A DNA stretch of 52,448 bases from Streptomyces sp. H27-C3 (GCF_030063415.1 NZ_JASITA010000048.1:1-52448), one strand, 5' to 3'; shown: positions 42,422 through 50,945, counted from the stretch's first letter. A program made the numbers and translations. Notes: a model not told the origin generated them from the sequence alone.

Positions 42422-45400
42422 TCAAGTTGACAACGCCGGCCGAAGGCGTGCCTTACGGGCATGAAGAAGGTCTCTGAGCAGGGCCAGGCTCGTCGCCTCG
42501 TTGTCGATCCCGGAAGCAAGCCGGTTGTGGTGCATGTGCGTGAGGGATCTCAGGACACTGTGGAGCGTTGACTCGTCAATCAGGCCTGAGGAGCGCAAGG
42601 CCCGTCCGTAGGCGGATATCGCTGGTACGCGGTCGCGCCAGCTCTGGAAGACGCGCTCGCCCCCCGGGGTTTGGCGCAACGCACTCCAATTGTCCGCGTC
42701 GTCGGCGAGCGGGGTGACCAGAGCTCGTGACCGTCGCAGAGCAGGGCGATCCGGATGCGGCCGAGCGGTGGCGGACAACGACAGCAGCACATCGCCGTCA
42801 CCGTGTCCGTCGCCGGTGAAGGCACGTGCCAGATCAAGGTAGTTGAGACAACTCAGTACGGTGGTGTCGAAGGGGCAGTCGGGGTCTGAGAGGACCCGCA
42901 GTTGCTGGAGCACGGCCATGCTGTCCGCGTGGAAGGCTCGTTCGGCGGCCTCGATCACGTCGGGGCCGCCGTAGCGGGCGGTTTCGGGGCAGTACTCGTC
43001 AACGACCAGGGCACGTGCAAGGCCCTGCCCACGCAGGCCTGCGGCCCAGGCGCCGATGGCGGGCAGAACCTCGCGGGTGAGGACGTCTGGTTGGGCGTGG
43101 AAGCGTAGACGCAGGTGTGGATCGGGGTCTGCGTAGCGCAGGAAGAACCAGCGGTCCATGGACTCGGGCAGTTCACGGAGCAGCGGGGAAAGGCGACGCG
43201 TGAGGATCTCGTCGTGTCGCGCGGAAGAGGCGTACAGCTTGGCGCTCAGCCACTCGCTGCCAAGCGGGTACGACCTTGAGCCAGTGTCGAGAGGCGGGTA
43301 GGAGCGGTGGTGGGTGCGTGACGGGGCATGTGCGCTGCTGTGCAGGGAGAAGACCAGTTCGCAGGCGTGAGTGGGGTGATCGAGCCAGCAGGACGCGTCG
43401 TGCTTGATGCTGGTGGCTTCATGAATGGTGCTGTTCGGATTGCGCCGCAGTTCCTCCCGGAGCAGACGGAGATGCATCGCCTTGCGGAGGTCGAGTGTCA
43501 GGCGCCGGTCGCCGGCACCGACGGAAACATGCTCGGGAACGCTCCAGGCCGCGCGCCAGGCGTCCACCTGGGTGCACCACTCCTCCCAGGTGTCGGCCGT
43601 CGGCGACAGGAAGGCGCTGTTCCAGCGCGCCGGACACACGATGGCCCGTCCGTAACGGACGCGGGGCAGGCGCGGCAGGTCGGCGACGGGGCCCCAGCTC
43701 CAACCGTGGAATGCCGTGCGGCCGACCCCGCAGATGGCCTGCAGCAGACGGACGGCGGGAAGTTCCCGCTCGTCGTTGAGCATGTCCAGTTGAGCGGGCA
43801 GAACTTCACGGCCGAGTGAGGCGGAGTAGGCGTACAGGCGGTCCTTGTGGGCGCCTATGTAGATTTCGTCCAGGCCGAGTTGGTCCAAGGCTTGGTCGTG
43901 GAAGGACCCGATGTGGACAGTTGGCATGGTGTCGGCGCCGGTGCGGGTGAGGTTCCCCCCGCGAGGCGTACGGGGGTGAAAGTCCAGGGCGACGCGCACG
44001 GCATGAGGAGCGCCAGGATCACTGCGCTGCGCTTCTTGGCGGCAGTGCGCGGCCACGGGGGCGCCCAGGAGGTGGGTGAACCGTCCCTTGAGGGCGCCGG
44101 CCTGCCGGGTGCCGGTGCCGAGCACCACGTGGAAGTCACCGGCGTCCACGGCTTGGGGCGATGCGGCCTGGAGCGTTGCCGTCACATCCATGGTCGGGGG
44201 TGGTGATCCCTTGCCGGGAACGGCGAGTTGGCGCAGCCGTTCCCGGTCGAGGAGTACTTCGGGGAGCCCATCTCGCACAGCGTTCGCAGCCAGCTCGGCC
44301 AGCGCCCTGTCCCGGAGCGGCGTGGACCTGGCGGGCCTGGCTGTTCCGTCGCCGGTGACGACCGGGCCCAAACCGCGCTCCGGATCGAGGAGTTCGGTCA
44401 GTGGTACCAGCTGTGTGGTGCCGTATCGCTCCAGGAAGCGTTCAAGGTATGCGTCAAGGCCGGGGAACCACTCAGCGTGCGGGGTGATTCCCCACAGCGC
44501 CCCGGCCGCGATTCCCACCTCGTTCGAGACGGCGCGGGGAAGAGTGATGGAGGCGTCGACAGCGACATCGACGTGCAAGGGGTGCGCGCTGTCGTGGAAC
44601 TGCCGCATGTGTCGAACGATGTCACGCGGCCTCTGGGGATCCCGGCCCACCTCAGCAGCGGCGTACTCGGCCATGGTCTCTCGCAGAGACGTCAGGGCAC
44701 GTGCGGCCACGGACTGCGGAGCGGCGCGCTCCAAGCGTTGCAGTGCTTGGTCGAGAGGGGAATCCACCCGCATCGGCGGGTGCAGATCGGTGACCAGGAA
44801 TCCGTGGGTCACCAAAGAGTGCACGAGGCGTTCCGAGAGCTCGTGGGACTTCTGGGGGAAGGCGTTGTGGATGCGTTCGGCCAAGTCGGTCAGAGCGATA
44901 GGGGATTTCGCTTCTGCCAGTGCTGTGGCGACAGTCGGCGTGTAGCGGATCGACGTCCTTCCCTGATCGCCCTGCTGAGGAAGGATCAGCCTCTCGCCCC
45001 GCACCACGGACAAGGGGTTAATTCGGGCGCGCAGTCCAGCCGTGATTGCGGGATCTGTTTCCATCGCCGCCAGGACGTTCCGCAGCCAGGACGCATCCGG
45101 ACGCACGCCCTTGCGGTGCTTGCTGCCGACGGACACCGCGGTAGGGCCTTCGGACACCAGCGCCACACCGGCGAAGAGACCGAAGGGGACGGCACGACTT
45201 GCTATCCGCAGGTGGTACCGGAGAAGTGACAACAGCGTGCGGCGTGCCTCCCGCGTGGTGCGAGCCTCCCCTTGAACAAGCCGCTCCGCCGCCTCGAACA
45301 GAGAGGGCGACGCAAGCAGGAGAGCTTCCCGGAACACCGGATCCGCCAGAGCGGCCTCCCCCGCCGCGGTCAGTTGCTCAGCCGTCGCATCGGCCGCACA

Positions 45401-45484
45401 TGGATCGTCGCCACCGTCCCACAGGCGGGCACGGGGCAACACGGACACCCTGGCGACGACGGGACCACTGACAGAAAAACGCAT
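42422..45484 (-). CDS. lanB: Full-length class I lanthipeptide dehydratase (LanB)
   Basis: This 1020-residue protein has an N-terminal glutamylation domain that starts MRFSVSGPVVARVSVLPRAR, then LLSLLRYHLRIASRAVPFGL and a central RTPRGGNLTRTG region. The C-terminal elimination (SpaB_C/thiopeptide-type) domain contains ESMDRWFFLRYADPDPHLRL, VVDEYCPETARYGG and FHADSMAVL. LanB enzymes use glutamyl-tRNA to dehydrate Ser/Thr in the precursor. Both halves are on one polypeptide, as in class I lanthipeptide loci rather than split thiopeptide sets. ATG 45484, with GAGAGGG six bases upstream, is preferred over a TTG at 45559. It follows the precursor gene and a hairpin. No LanC gene follows; the DNA beyond is decayed cydD. 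Confidence 0.92.
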   Translation of the reverse strand: MRFSVSGPVVARVSVLPRARLWDGGDDPCAADATAEQLTAAGEAALADPVFREALLLASPSLFEAAERLVQGEARTTREARRTLLSLLRYHLRIASRAVPFGLFAGVALVSEGPTAVSVGSKHRKGVRPDASWLRNVLAAMETDPAITAGLRARINPLSVVRGERLILPQQGDQGRTSIRYTPTVATALAEAKSPIALTDLAERIHNAFPQKSHELSERLVHSLVTHGFLVTDLHPPMRVDSPLDQALQRLERAAPQSVAARALTSLRETMAEYAAAEVGRDPQRPRDIVRHMRQFHDSAHPLHVDVAVDASITLPRAVSNEVGIAAGALWGITPHAEWFPGLDAYLERFLERYGTTQLVPLTELLDPERGLGPVVTGDGTARPARSTPLRDRALAELAANAVRDGLPEVLLDRERLRQLAVPGKGSPPPTMDVTATLQAASPQAVDAGDFHVVLGTGTRQAGALKGRFTHLLGAPVAAHCRQEAQRSDPGAPHAVRVALDFHPRTPRGGNLTRTGADTMPTVHIGSFHDQALDQLGLDEIYIGAHKDRLYAYSASLGREVLPAQLDMLNDERELPAVRLLQAICGVGRTAFHGWSWGPVADLPRLPRVRYGRAIVCPARWNSAFLSPTADTWEEWCTQVDAWRAAWSVPEHVSVGAGDRRLTLDLRKAMHLRLLREELRRNPNSTIHEATSIKHDASCWLDHPTHACELVFSLHSSAHAPSRTHHRSYPPLDTGSRSYPLGSEWLSAKLYASSARHDEILTRRLSPLLRELPESMDRWFFLRYADPDPHLRLRFHAQPDVLTREVLPAIGAWAAGLRGQGLARALVVDEYCPETARYGGPDVIEAAERAFHADSMAVLQQLRVLSDPDCPFDTTVLSCLNYLDLARAFTGDGHGDGDVLLSLSATARPHPDRPALRRSRALVTPLADDADNWSALRQTPGGERVFQSWRDRVPAISAYGRALRSSGLIDESTLHSVLRSLTHMHHNRLASGIDNEATSLALLRDLLHARKARLRPALST

Positions 45485-45560
45485 GCGCCGCCCTCTCTTG
45501 CCGGTTCGTGATGCCACCGCGACCGCCGGACTGGTCTGTTCAGCGGGTGTCTGACTCAAA

Positions 45561-45604
45561 GGTCTTCGGGATTGAGCTGGTTACGCCGCTCAATCCCGAA
45601 GACC
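45561..45604 (-). terminator. 17-bp perfect hairpin between precursor and LanB genes
   Basis: Arms 45561-45577 (GGTCTTCGGGATTGAGC) and 45588-45604 pair perfectly around a 10-base loop. On the transcribed strand the stem starts 9 bases after the precursor stop and is followed by TTTGAG. Such attenuating terminators after a RiPP precursor let the precursor be made in excess of the enzymes. The T-tract is short, so it may act as a partial terminator or an mRNA-stabilising element. Confidence 0.85.
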
Positions 45605-45613
45605 CCATCGACG

Positions 45614-45754
45614 TCAGAACGGGCAGCACATGCAACCGATGCCGCTCGTCATCTGCGGCTCGTTGCCGAGATCCGCCGACTGATCCGCCGTCTTCACGTC
45701 GAGTTCGAATTCATCCATATCGACGACTGTGTCCAGCATGGAAGTGTGATTCAT
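45614..45754 (-). CDS. RiPP precursor peptide (class I lanthipeptide-like, FxLD-type leader)
   Basis: The 46-residue peptide starts MNHTSMLDTVVDMDEFELDV and ends QMTSGIGCMCCPF. The leader carries FELD, matching the F-x-L-D box used by LanB recognition, and is acidic. The presumed core is about 11-12 residues with Thr, Ser and three Cys (C-M-C-C near the C-terminus). ATG 45754 is chosen because AGAGAAG lies about 9 bases upstream; an in-frame ATG at 45772 lacks a good site. It lies directly upstream of a strong hairpin and LanB. The leader cleavage point is not certain; it may lie after the GNEPQ region. Confidence 0.85.
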   Translation of the reverse strand: MNHTSMLDTVVDMDEFELDVKTADQSADLGNEPQMTSGIGCMCCPF

Positions 45755-45999
45755 ATTCTTGGCTTCTCTCATATCGGTGAGTGCCCGACGGGGCAGGCAG
45801 AGGATGGGCGTTACCCAGAACAGCCATTGTTTGCGCGGCCGTTGGTGCTTGACCTGCCGCATAGTCTAATTTCTCTGGACCGGAGAAGCGAGGGACTTTG
45901 GTCCTGTGGCCGCCGGACTTTATGCCCAGCGCTGTCGGCTCGGCCGTGACACCGACAGGCACCGTCCCGTCATCGGACGTGGGAAGTACTAATGGCACG

Positions 46000-46224
46000 T
46001 CAAAACCCTTGATCCACTTGCACATCGATGGCGGCGGATGGGCAAAGGCCGGCAGCGTCCGCCACAGAACCGTATTGATCTGATGAGGGAGCAGGATCAA
46101 GGAGTACCACAATCCCGTCCTTGTCTCGCTGGTCAAACGTCGAAGGTGCGCTCATGACGCAGTGACCGGCTCCAATGCAGCGTTCTTCACTCACGGCTAT
46201 TCGCAGTCCGCCCACAGGACTCAT
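46000..46224 (-). CDS. P450-associated [3Fe-4S]-type ferredoxin
   Basis: This 74-residue protein has RIAVSEERCIGAGHCVMSAP and ADAAGLCPSAAIDV. The three Cys (16, 22 and about 61), with a His before Cys22, match the short actinobacterial ferredoxins that pass electrons to P450s. ATG 46224 is seven bases after the P450 stop, so the two are probably coupled. No ferredoxin reductase is encoded in the cluster. A 245-base gap then leads to the precursor gene and may hold a separate promoter. Confidence 0.9.
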   Translation of the reverse strand: MSPVGGLRIAVSEERCIGAGHCVMSAPSTFDQRDKDGIVVLLDPAPSSDQYGSVADAAGLCPSAAIDVQVDQGF

Positions 46225-46231
46225 CGTCGAA

Positions 46232-47422
46232 TCACCAGGCCACCGGGAGAGATTCCACACCGCCGACAAATCCTTGAGTTCTGTATCGAATATCGCCTTC
46301 AGGAGCCGCCAGACGCAGTGATGGGAATCGTTGGAGCAGAGCCGGGAAGACGATTTTGAGTACCGCGCGGGCCAGTTGCTGACCCAAGCACTGATGGATG
46401 CCGTACCCGAAAGCGAGGTGGCGGCTGACGGGGCGCTTCACGTTGAAAGTGTCCGCATCCTGAAGAAAACCTTGATCATGGTTGGCCGAGGCGAGCGAGG
46501 TAACAATCATGTCGCCGGCCTTGATCACCTGACCGCTGAGTGTCAGATCTCGGGTCGCCCAGCGCGGCGTCGCGGTGTGGATCAAGGCCTGATACCGGAG
46601 GATCTCCTCAACGGCTGTACGAAGGACATCCTCCTCGCCCTCGCGGACGTCCGCCAGCTGCTCCGGATGCTGCAGCAGCAGCAAAGTGCCCAGCCCCAAG
46701 GCGTGCGCCGTAGCCTCATGTCCGCCGACCAGCAGGAAGCAGCCGACGCCGATCAATTCTTGATCGGAGATGTTATCCGCATGCTCACGAATCAGCCTTC
46801 CCAGAATTCCATCTCCCGGGTTCTCCCGATGCCCGGGGATGAGAGTGGAAATATAGGTGAGCGTTTCGTGATAGTTCTTCATACGGCGTTCCATCGGCAG
46901 TGACGCATCGAGCATCACTTCGCTGAGTCGCTGAAACTCGGCACGTTCCTCGCACGGGATGCCAAGGAGTTCCCATATGGCAAATGATGCGATCGGAAAT
47001 GTGAACTGCCGTATGAGATCTGCCGACTGGCCTGCCTGCTCCATCCCATCGAGTTGCGCGGCGACTATCTCCTCGAGCCGCGGCCGCAGCGCCTGAATCC
47101 GCTTGACCGTGAACTCTCGGGTGAGCATGCGTCGGATGCGGGTATGGTCCGGTGGGTCCATGGACACCAGGACTCCGGGCTGTCCGGCGCCCACTCCTCC
47201 TCCGTCATGGCAGACATTGCTGACGTGCGGGCTGCTCAGGACTGTCCGTACATCGTCGTAGCGAGTGACCAGCCAAGCGTCACAAGGCTCTCCGTTCTGG
47301 GACCGGCCTTTCCTCTTGACCACTGGGTCTTCCCTGCGCAGGCGGGCCAGTGACGGCGACGGGGCGGGCGCCTTCACCACCGCCTGCTGTCGGCACTCAG
47401 ATCCGGACGTGGCCTCCGGCAT
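46232..47422 (-). CDS. Cytochrome P450 of the RiPP cluster
   Basis: This 396-residue CYP has the heme motif FGYGIHQCLG with Cys345, the K-helix EEILRYQ and PRWATRDL. The I-helix segment is FLLVGGHEATAHALG, in which the position of the usual conserved Thr (T252 in P450cam) is Ala; P450eryF has the same change. The AAAGGA ribosome-binding site supports ATG 47422. It lies 28 bases after the asparagine-synthetase-like gene. It probably hydroxylates, desaturates or cross-links the peptide, with electrons from the adjacent ferredoxin. Confidence 0.93.
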   Translation of the reverse strand: MPEATSGSECRQQAVVKAPAPSPSLARLRREDPVVKRKGRSQNGEPCDAWLVTRYDDVRTVLSSPHVSNVCHDGGGVGAGQPGVLVSMDPPDHTRIRRMLTREFTVKRIQALRPRLEEIVAAQLDGMEQAGQSADLIRQFTFPIASFAIWELLGIPCEERAEFQRLSEVMLDASLPMERRMKNYHETLTYISTLIPGHRENPGDGILGRLIREHADNISDQELIGVGCFLLVGGHEATAHALGLGTLLLLQHPEQLADVREGEEDVLRTAVEEILRYQALIHTATPRWATRDLTLSGQVIKAGDMIVTSLASANHDQGFLQDADTFNVKRPVSRHLAFGYGIHQCLGQQLARAVLKIVFPALLQRFPSLRLAAPEGDIRYRTQGFVGGVESLPVAW

Positions 47423-47450
47423 GACGTCATCCTTTCCGCGAGAGGTGCGA

Positions 47451-49307
47451 TCAGATCTCCAGGCTGATGTCGTAGCGGCGCAGCCAGCCGTCGAGATTGA
47501 GGACGAACTCACTGCCGATGCGCAGCTCGACGCCGCTCGCCGACTCGATGACCCGCTGGGCCGCGTCGGTGTCGAGCAGGGCGCGCACCGGCGCCTCGGG
47601 GTCGGCCAGGGTTGTCCGCAGCTCGCTCCGCAGCGCCTCGTCGTACCGCGGGTCCTGGATGCTGGGGTACGGGCTCTTGACGCGGTCGGCCACCTCCTCC
47701 GGCAGCAGATCACGGGTGGCAGCGCGTAGCAGGGACTTCTCGCGGCCGTCGAAAGCCTTCATCTTCCAGGGGGTGTTGAAGACGTACTGGACAAGACGGT
47801 GGTCACAGAAGGGCACGCGCACCTCCAGGCCGGTGGCCATGCTGACCCGGTCCGTGCGCTCCAGTGGGAACTGCACGAAGCGGGTGAGATGCAGGTGGCA
47901 GATCTCCCGCATGCGCCGCTCCAGTCCCGTCTCACCGTCCAGGCGTGGCACCTCAGTGAGGGCTTCGCGGTAGCGGGCCGCGCGGTATCCCGGCAGGTCG
48001 AGCTTGGTCAACAGGCCGCCGTCGAGCATGGCTTCGCGGGGGCTGCGGCGCACGTCCGCGCCGGCGCCGCGGGGCCCGACGGGGGAAAGCCACGGGAAGG
48101 AGTGGGAGCGCACCTGCTCCGGGGAGTGGAACCAGCGGTAGCCGCCGAAGAGTTCGTCCGCGGCCTCGCCCGACAGGGCGACCGTCGAGCTCTCCCGGAC
48201 CGCCTTGAACAGCAGGTAGAGGGAGACGTCGCCCTCACCGAAGCCGGTGGGCAGGTCACGGGCGTTCAGCACGGCGTCCCGGTCGGCCCGGTTCATCAGC
48301 GCCGCGGTGTCGAGCACGATGTCGCGGTGGTCGGATCCCACGTGCTCGGCGAGGGCGCGTGCGTAGGGGGCGTCAGGGGTGCCGCGCAGCCAGTCGGCCG
48401 TGAAGTTCCTGCTCTGGCCGACGAAGTCCACGGCGAAGGAGCGGACCGGTCCGGCACCTTTACGAGCCCGTCCCCGCTGGGCGAGCGCGGTGATGGCCGA
48501 GGAGTCCAAGCCGCCGGATAGCAGGGTGCACAGCGGCACGTCGGCGTCGAGCTGGCGGGTGATGATGTCGTCCAGCAGCTCACGGACCCGGGCGACAGTG
48601 GTCCCGGTGTCGTCGGTGTGCTCGCGGGCCTCAAGTGCCCAGTAGCGACGGGTGGTCAGGCCCTCTCGACGCACGCGTACGACGTGACCGGCAACGACCT
48701 CCTTCATGCCCTGGTAGATGGCGTGCCCCGGGGTCTTGGTGAGCGCGAGCAGCTCCGCGAGCCCGTCGGTGTCCACTGCGGCCCGCACGGACGGATGGGC
48801 GAGGATGGCCTTCGGCTCGGAGCCGAAGAGCACGCCGTCCGCGGTCGGGTAGTAGTAGAGCGGCTTGACGCCCATCCGGTCGCGGACCAGCAGCAGTTCT
48901 TGCTCACGCGGGTCCCACAGGGCGAAGGCGTACATGCCGTTCAGCCGCTCGACGAAATCAGCGCCCCACTCGAGATAGGCGTGGAGCACGACCTCGGTGT
49001 CGCTACCGGTGCGGAAGGAGTGCCCCAGACCCGCTAGCTCGGCGCGCAGCTCGCGGTGGTTGTACACCTCGCCGCTGTACGTGGTGACCAGCACGGTGCG
49101 GCCGTCGCGTTCGGCGGCCATCGGCTGCTTGCCGCCGTTGATGTCGATGACGGCAAGGCGGCGGTGTCCGAGTCCGGCGTGGGTGTCCAGCCAGACGCCG
49201 TCCGCGTCCGGGCCGCGGCAGACCATGGTTTTGGCCATGGCGGCGAGTGTCCCGCGTTCGGTGGTGAGGTCCCTGTCGTAGGAGACCCATCCGGTGATGC
49301 CGCACAT
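47451..49307 (-). CDS. asnB: Asparagine synthetase B-like amidotransferase
   Basis: This 618-residue protein has the N-terminal class II glutaminase domain with nucleophile Cys2 (MCGITGWVSYDRDL) and CRGPDADGVW. The C-terminal synthetase domain has the PP-loop TLLSGGLDSSAITAL and LSGEAADELFGGY. It is a complete AsnB. In thiopeptide and other RiPP clusters, AsnB-like proteins amidate a carboxyl group of the peptide, so amidation of the product is a reasonable guess. A simple asparagine synthetase role cannot be excluded. A strong CAGGAGG site precedes the ATG. Confidence 0.92.
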   Translation of the reverse strand: MCGITGWVSYDRDLTTERGTLAAMAKTMVCRGPDADGVWLDTHAGLGHRRLAVIDINGGKQPMAAERDGRTVLVTTYSGEVYNHRELRAELAGLGHSFRTGSDTEVVLHAYLEWGADFVERLNGMYAFALWDPREQELLLVRDRMGVKPLYYYPTADGVLFGSEPKAILAHPSVRAAVDTDGLAELLALTKTPGHAIYQGMKEVVAGHVVRVRREGLTTRRYWALEAREHTDDTGTTVARVRELLDDIITRQLDADVPLCTLLSGGLDSSAITALAQRGRARKGAGPVRSFAVDFVGQSRNFTADWLRGTPDAPYARALAEHVGSDHRDIVLDTAALMNRADRDAVLNARDLPTGFGEGDVSLYLLFKAVRESSTVALSGEAADELFGGYRWFHSPEQVRSHSFPWLSPVGPRGAGADVRRSPREAMLDGGLLTKLDLPGYRAARYREALTEVPRLDGETGLERRMREICHLHLTRFVQFPLERTDRVSMATGLEVRVPFCDHRLVQYVFNTPWKMKAFDGREKSLLRAATRDLLPEEVADRVKSPYPSIQDPRYDEALRSELRTTLADPEAPVRALLDTDAAQRVIESASGVELRIGSEFVLNLDGWLRRYDISLEI

Positions 49308-49356
49308 GTGAGCGTGTCCTCCTGAAAATTCACTGACTGTCGTGCGCCCTGGTGGC

Positions 49357-49386
49357 GGCAGCCCGTGCCGATCGGGACGGGCTGCC
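49357..49386. other. Perfect 10-bp hairpin between the oxidoreductase and AsnB genes
   Basis: Arms GGCAGCCCGT (49357-49366) and ACGGGCTGCC (49377-49386) flank a ten-base loop in the 245-bp gap. No T-run follows on either strand, so it may be an operator, an RNA processing site or a weak terminator. The rest of the gap has no recognisable gene. Confidence 0.6.
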
Positions 49387-49552
49387 GAGCGCCGCGCGTG
49401 CAGTCCGTGGCCACCAGGGCGAAGCGGTCGTGCGGGGCCGTCCTGCGGGTCGACTCGGGCCGGACGGGGTGGTTCGGGTCCGAGTCGGGCCTCAGGATGG
49501 CCTCAGCGTGTCGGCGCGCGGTCCGGTGGGGTGGCGCTTCACACAGCCGCGT

Positions 49553-50530
49553 TCAGGCCGGGGCCGAGGGCGACTTCCGGTGGGCGGCGACCTCCTCCCG
49601 GATCTCCTTGTCGACGAGGTCAGCGTTGATCTGGGCCGCGGCCGAGACGCCCGCGGCCGCGGCCGCGGCGGCCCGGTCGACCAGGCTGGTGACGTTGCCC
49701 GCGACCCACACTCCGGGCACGGTGGTGCGCCCGCCCTCCGCGCAGGGGATGTACGCGCCGATGCCCGCCGGATGCTCCACCGGCCGCAGTCCAAGCTCCG
49801 CCAGGAGGCCGCCGCGCGCCACCAGCCGTGATGAGGCCACCAGCACTTCGCAGTCGACTACTGTGCCGCCGCCCAGGCGCACTCCGGCCAGCCGGTCCCC
49901 GTCGGCCTCCAGGGCCACCACCTCGCCGTCCACCACACGGATGCCACGAGCGGCCAGCTTTTCCGCGTCCTCGGCGGACGGCACCGGGTTGGTGTGGGCG
50001 AAGTACGTGACGTTGTCGCTCCACTGCCGGAACAGCAGCGCCTGCTGCACCGACAACGGCCCGTTCGCCAGCACACCGATGGCTCGGTCCCGGACTTCCC
50101 AGCCGTGGCAGTAGGGGCAGTGCAGCACGTCCTTGCCCCAGCGCTGCCGCAGTCCTGGCACGTCCGGCAGCTCGTCCACAAGACCGGTGGTCACCAGCAG
50201 TCGGCGCGTACGGACCGAGCGGCCGTCGGCCAGCGACACCGTGAAAAGGCCTTCGCCGTCCCGGGCCGCCGCGGTGACCTCTCCGGTCGCCACGTGACCG
50301 CCGTAGCGGCGGACCTCGGCCCGGCCGCGTTCCAGCAGCTCGCCCGGTGCGATCCCGTCCAGAGCCAGCAGACCGTGCACGCCCTCGGCCGGAGCGTTGC
50401 GCGGGGCACCCGCGTCGATCACGACGACCGAACGCCGGGCCCGTGCCAGCACCTGCGCACCGCTCAGCCCCGCGACGCCGCCGCCGATCACCACCACGTC
50501 ACAGCCGTTCTGCGGCTCTAGAGTCACCAT
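49553..50530 (-). CDS. Thioredoxin-reductase-like FAD disulfide oxidoreductase
   Basis: This 325-residue protein has an N-terminal FAD motif (VVVIGGGVAGLSGA, about 13-26), LLVTTGLVDELPDVPG, the redox pair Cys138-Cys141 in HCPYCHGWE, and a C-terminal VWVAGNVTSLVDRAAAAAAA. The CPYCHG arrangement is that of the dithiol-oxidase-like branch (GliT/HlmI type) rather than the CATC of classic thioredoxin reductase. Disulfide formation in the Cys-rich product, or self-protection, is a plausible role. ATG 50530 has GAAGG five bases upstream; an in-frame upstream start at 50551 lacks a good site. It is the first gene of the - strand cluster. Confidence 0.88.
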   Translation of the reverse strand: MVTLEPQNGCDVVVIGGGVAGLSGAQVLARARRSVVVIDAGAPRNAPAEGVHGLLALDGIAPGELLERGRAEVRRYGGHVATGEVTAAARDGEGLFTVSLADGRSVRTRRLLVTTGLVDELPDVPGLRQRWGKDVLHCPYCHGWEVRDRAIGVLANGPLSVQQALLFRQWSDNVTYFAHTNPVPSAEDAEKLAARGIRVVDGEVVALEADGDRLAGVRLGGGTVVDCEVLVASSRLVARGGLLAELGLRPVEHPAGIGAYIPCAEGGRTTVPGVWVAGNVTSLVDRAAAAAAAGVSAAAQINADLVDKEIREEVAAHRKSPSAPA

Positions 50531-50894
50531 GACCACCTTCGCGAGAGCCATGCGGCCCAGGGGGAAAATGCTGCTATGTCCTACGATTCTTCAGATGCCA
50601 ACCTGCGACTGGGCTAGTTGGCGGAGACTCACGGCGCGACAGGGTCAGGGCCACGTCGCGCTGAGCCGTGGCCGGCAGATGCGCCGCACCGTTTCGGTGA
50701 GCTGGCAGTCCATCACCAGGATGTGACCGGTCCGACTGCCCGTGGCGGATTCACTTGCAGGGCAGTGTCGGCCCTGCACCGTCCATGACGGCAGTCGTTA
50801 CCGGTTCGCTTTTCTCTGAGTGAAGCTACCTTTTCTCTCCTTGCCGAGCCGATAGCCGATAGTTGACACATTGAATGGATAGTCGACAACACCG
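50531..50894. other. Stretch upstream of the RiPP cluster without a clear gene
   Basis: About 360 bases separate the oxidoreductase start from the interrupted transposase. Short frames exist on both strands but none is convincing. The promoter of the RiPP operon should lie here on the minus strand; no strong hexamer pair was found. Confidence 0.45.
50851..50888 (+). repeat. GATAG direct repeats upstream of the RiPP cluster
   Basis: GATAG occurs at 50851, 50858 and 50878. The longer units GATAGTTGACA (50858-50868) and GATAGTCGACA (50878-50888) are 20 bp apart, with one mismatch. They may be a regulator site, or part of the terminal region of the interrupted insertion sequence whose coding end lies at 50895. 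Confidence 0.5.
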
Positions 50895-50945
50895 CTAACT
50901 TGACTCTGTCGGGGATCTTGGAGTTACCGAGGTCAGCTGCCCAGG

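Noticed and set aside
45711..46136. 141-codon minus frame between ferredoxin and precursor
   Set aside because: It overlaps both the ferredoxin and precursor genes in another frame and has no recognisable motif or ribosome-binding site.
49034..49414. Possible second Cys-containing precursor in the AsnB upstream gap
   Set aside because: The frame runs out of phase into AsnB with no leader motif and no matching stop near a plausible core.
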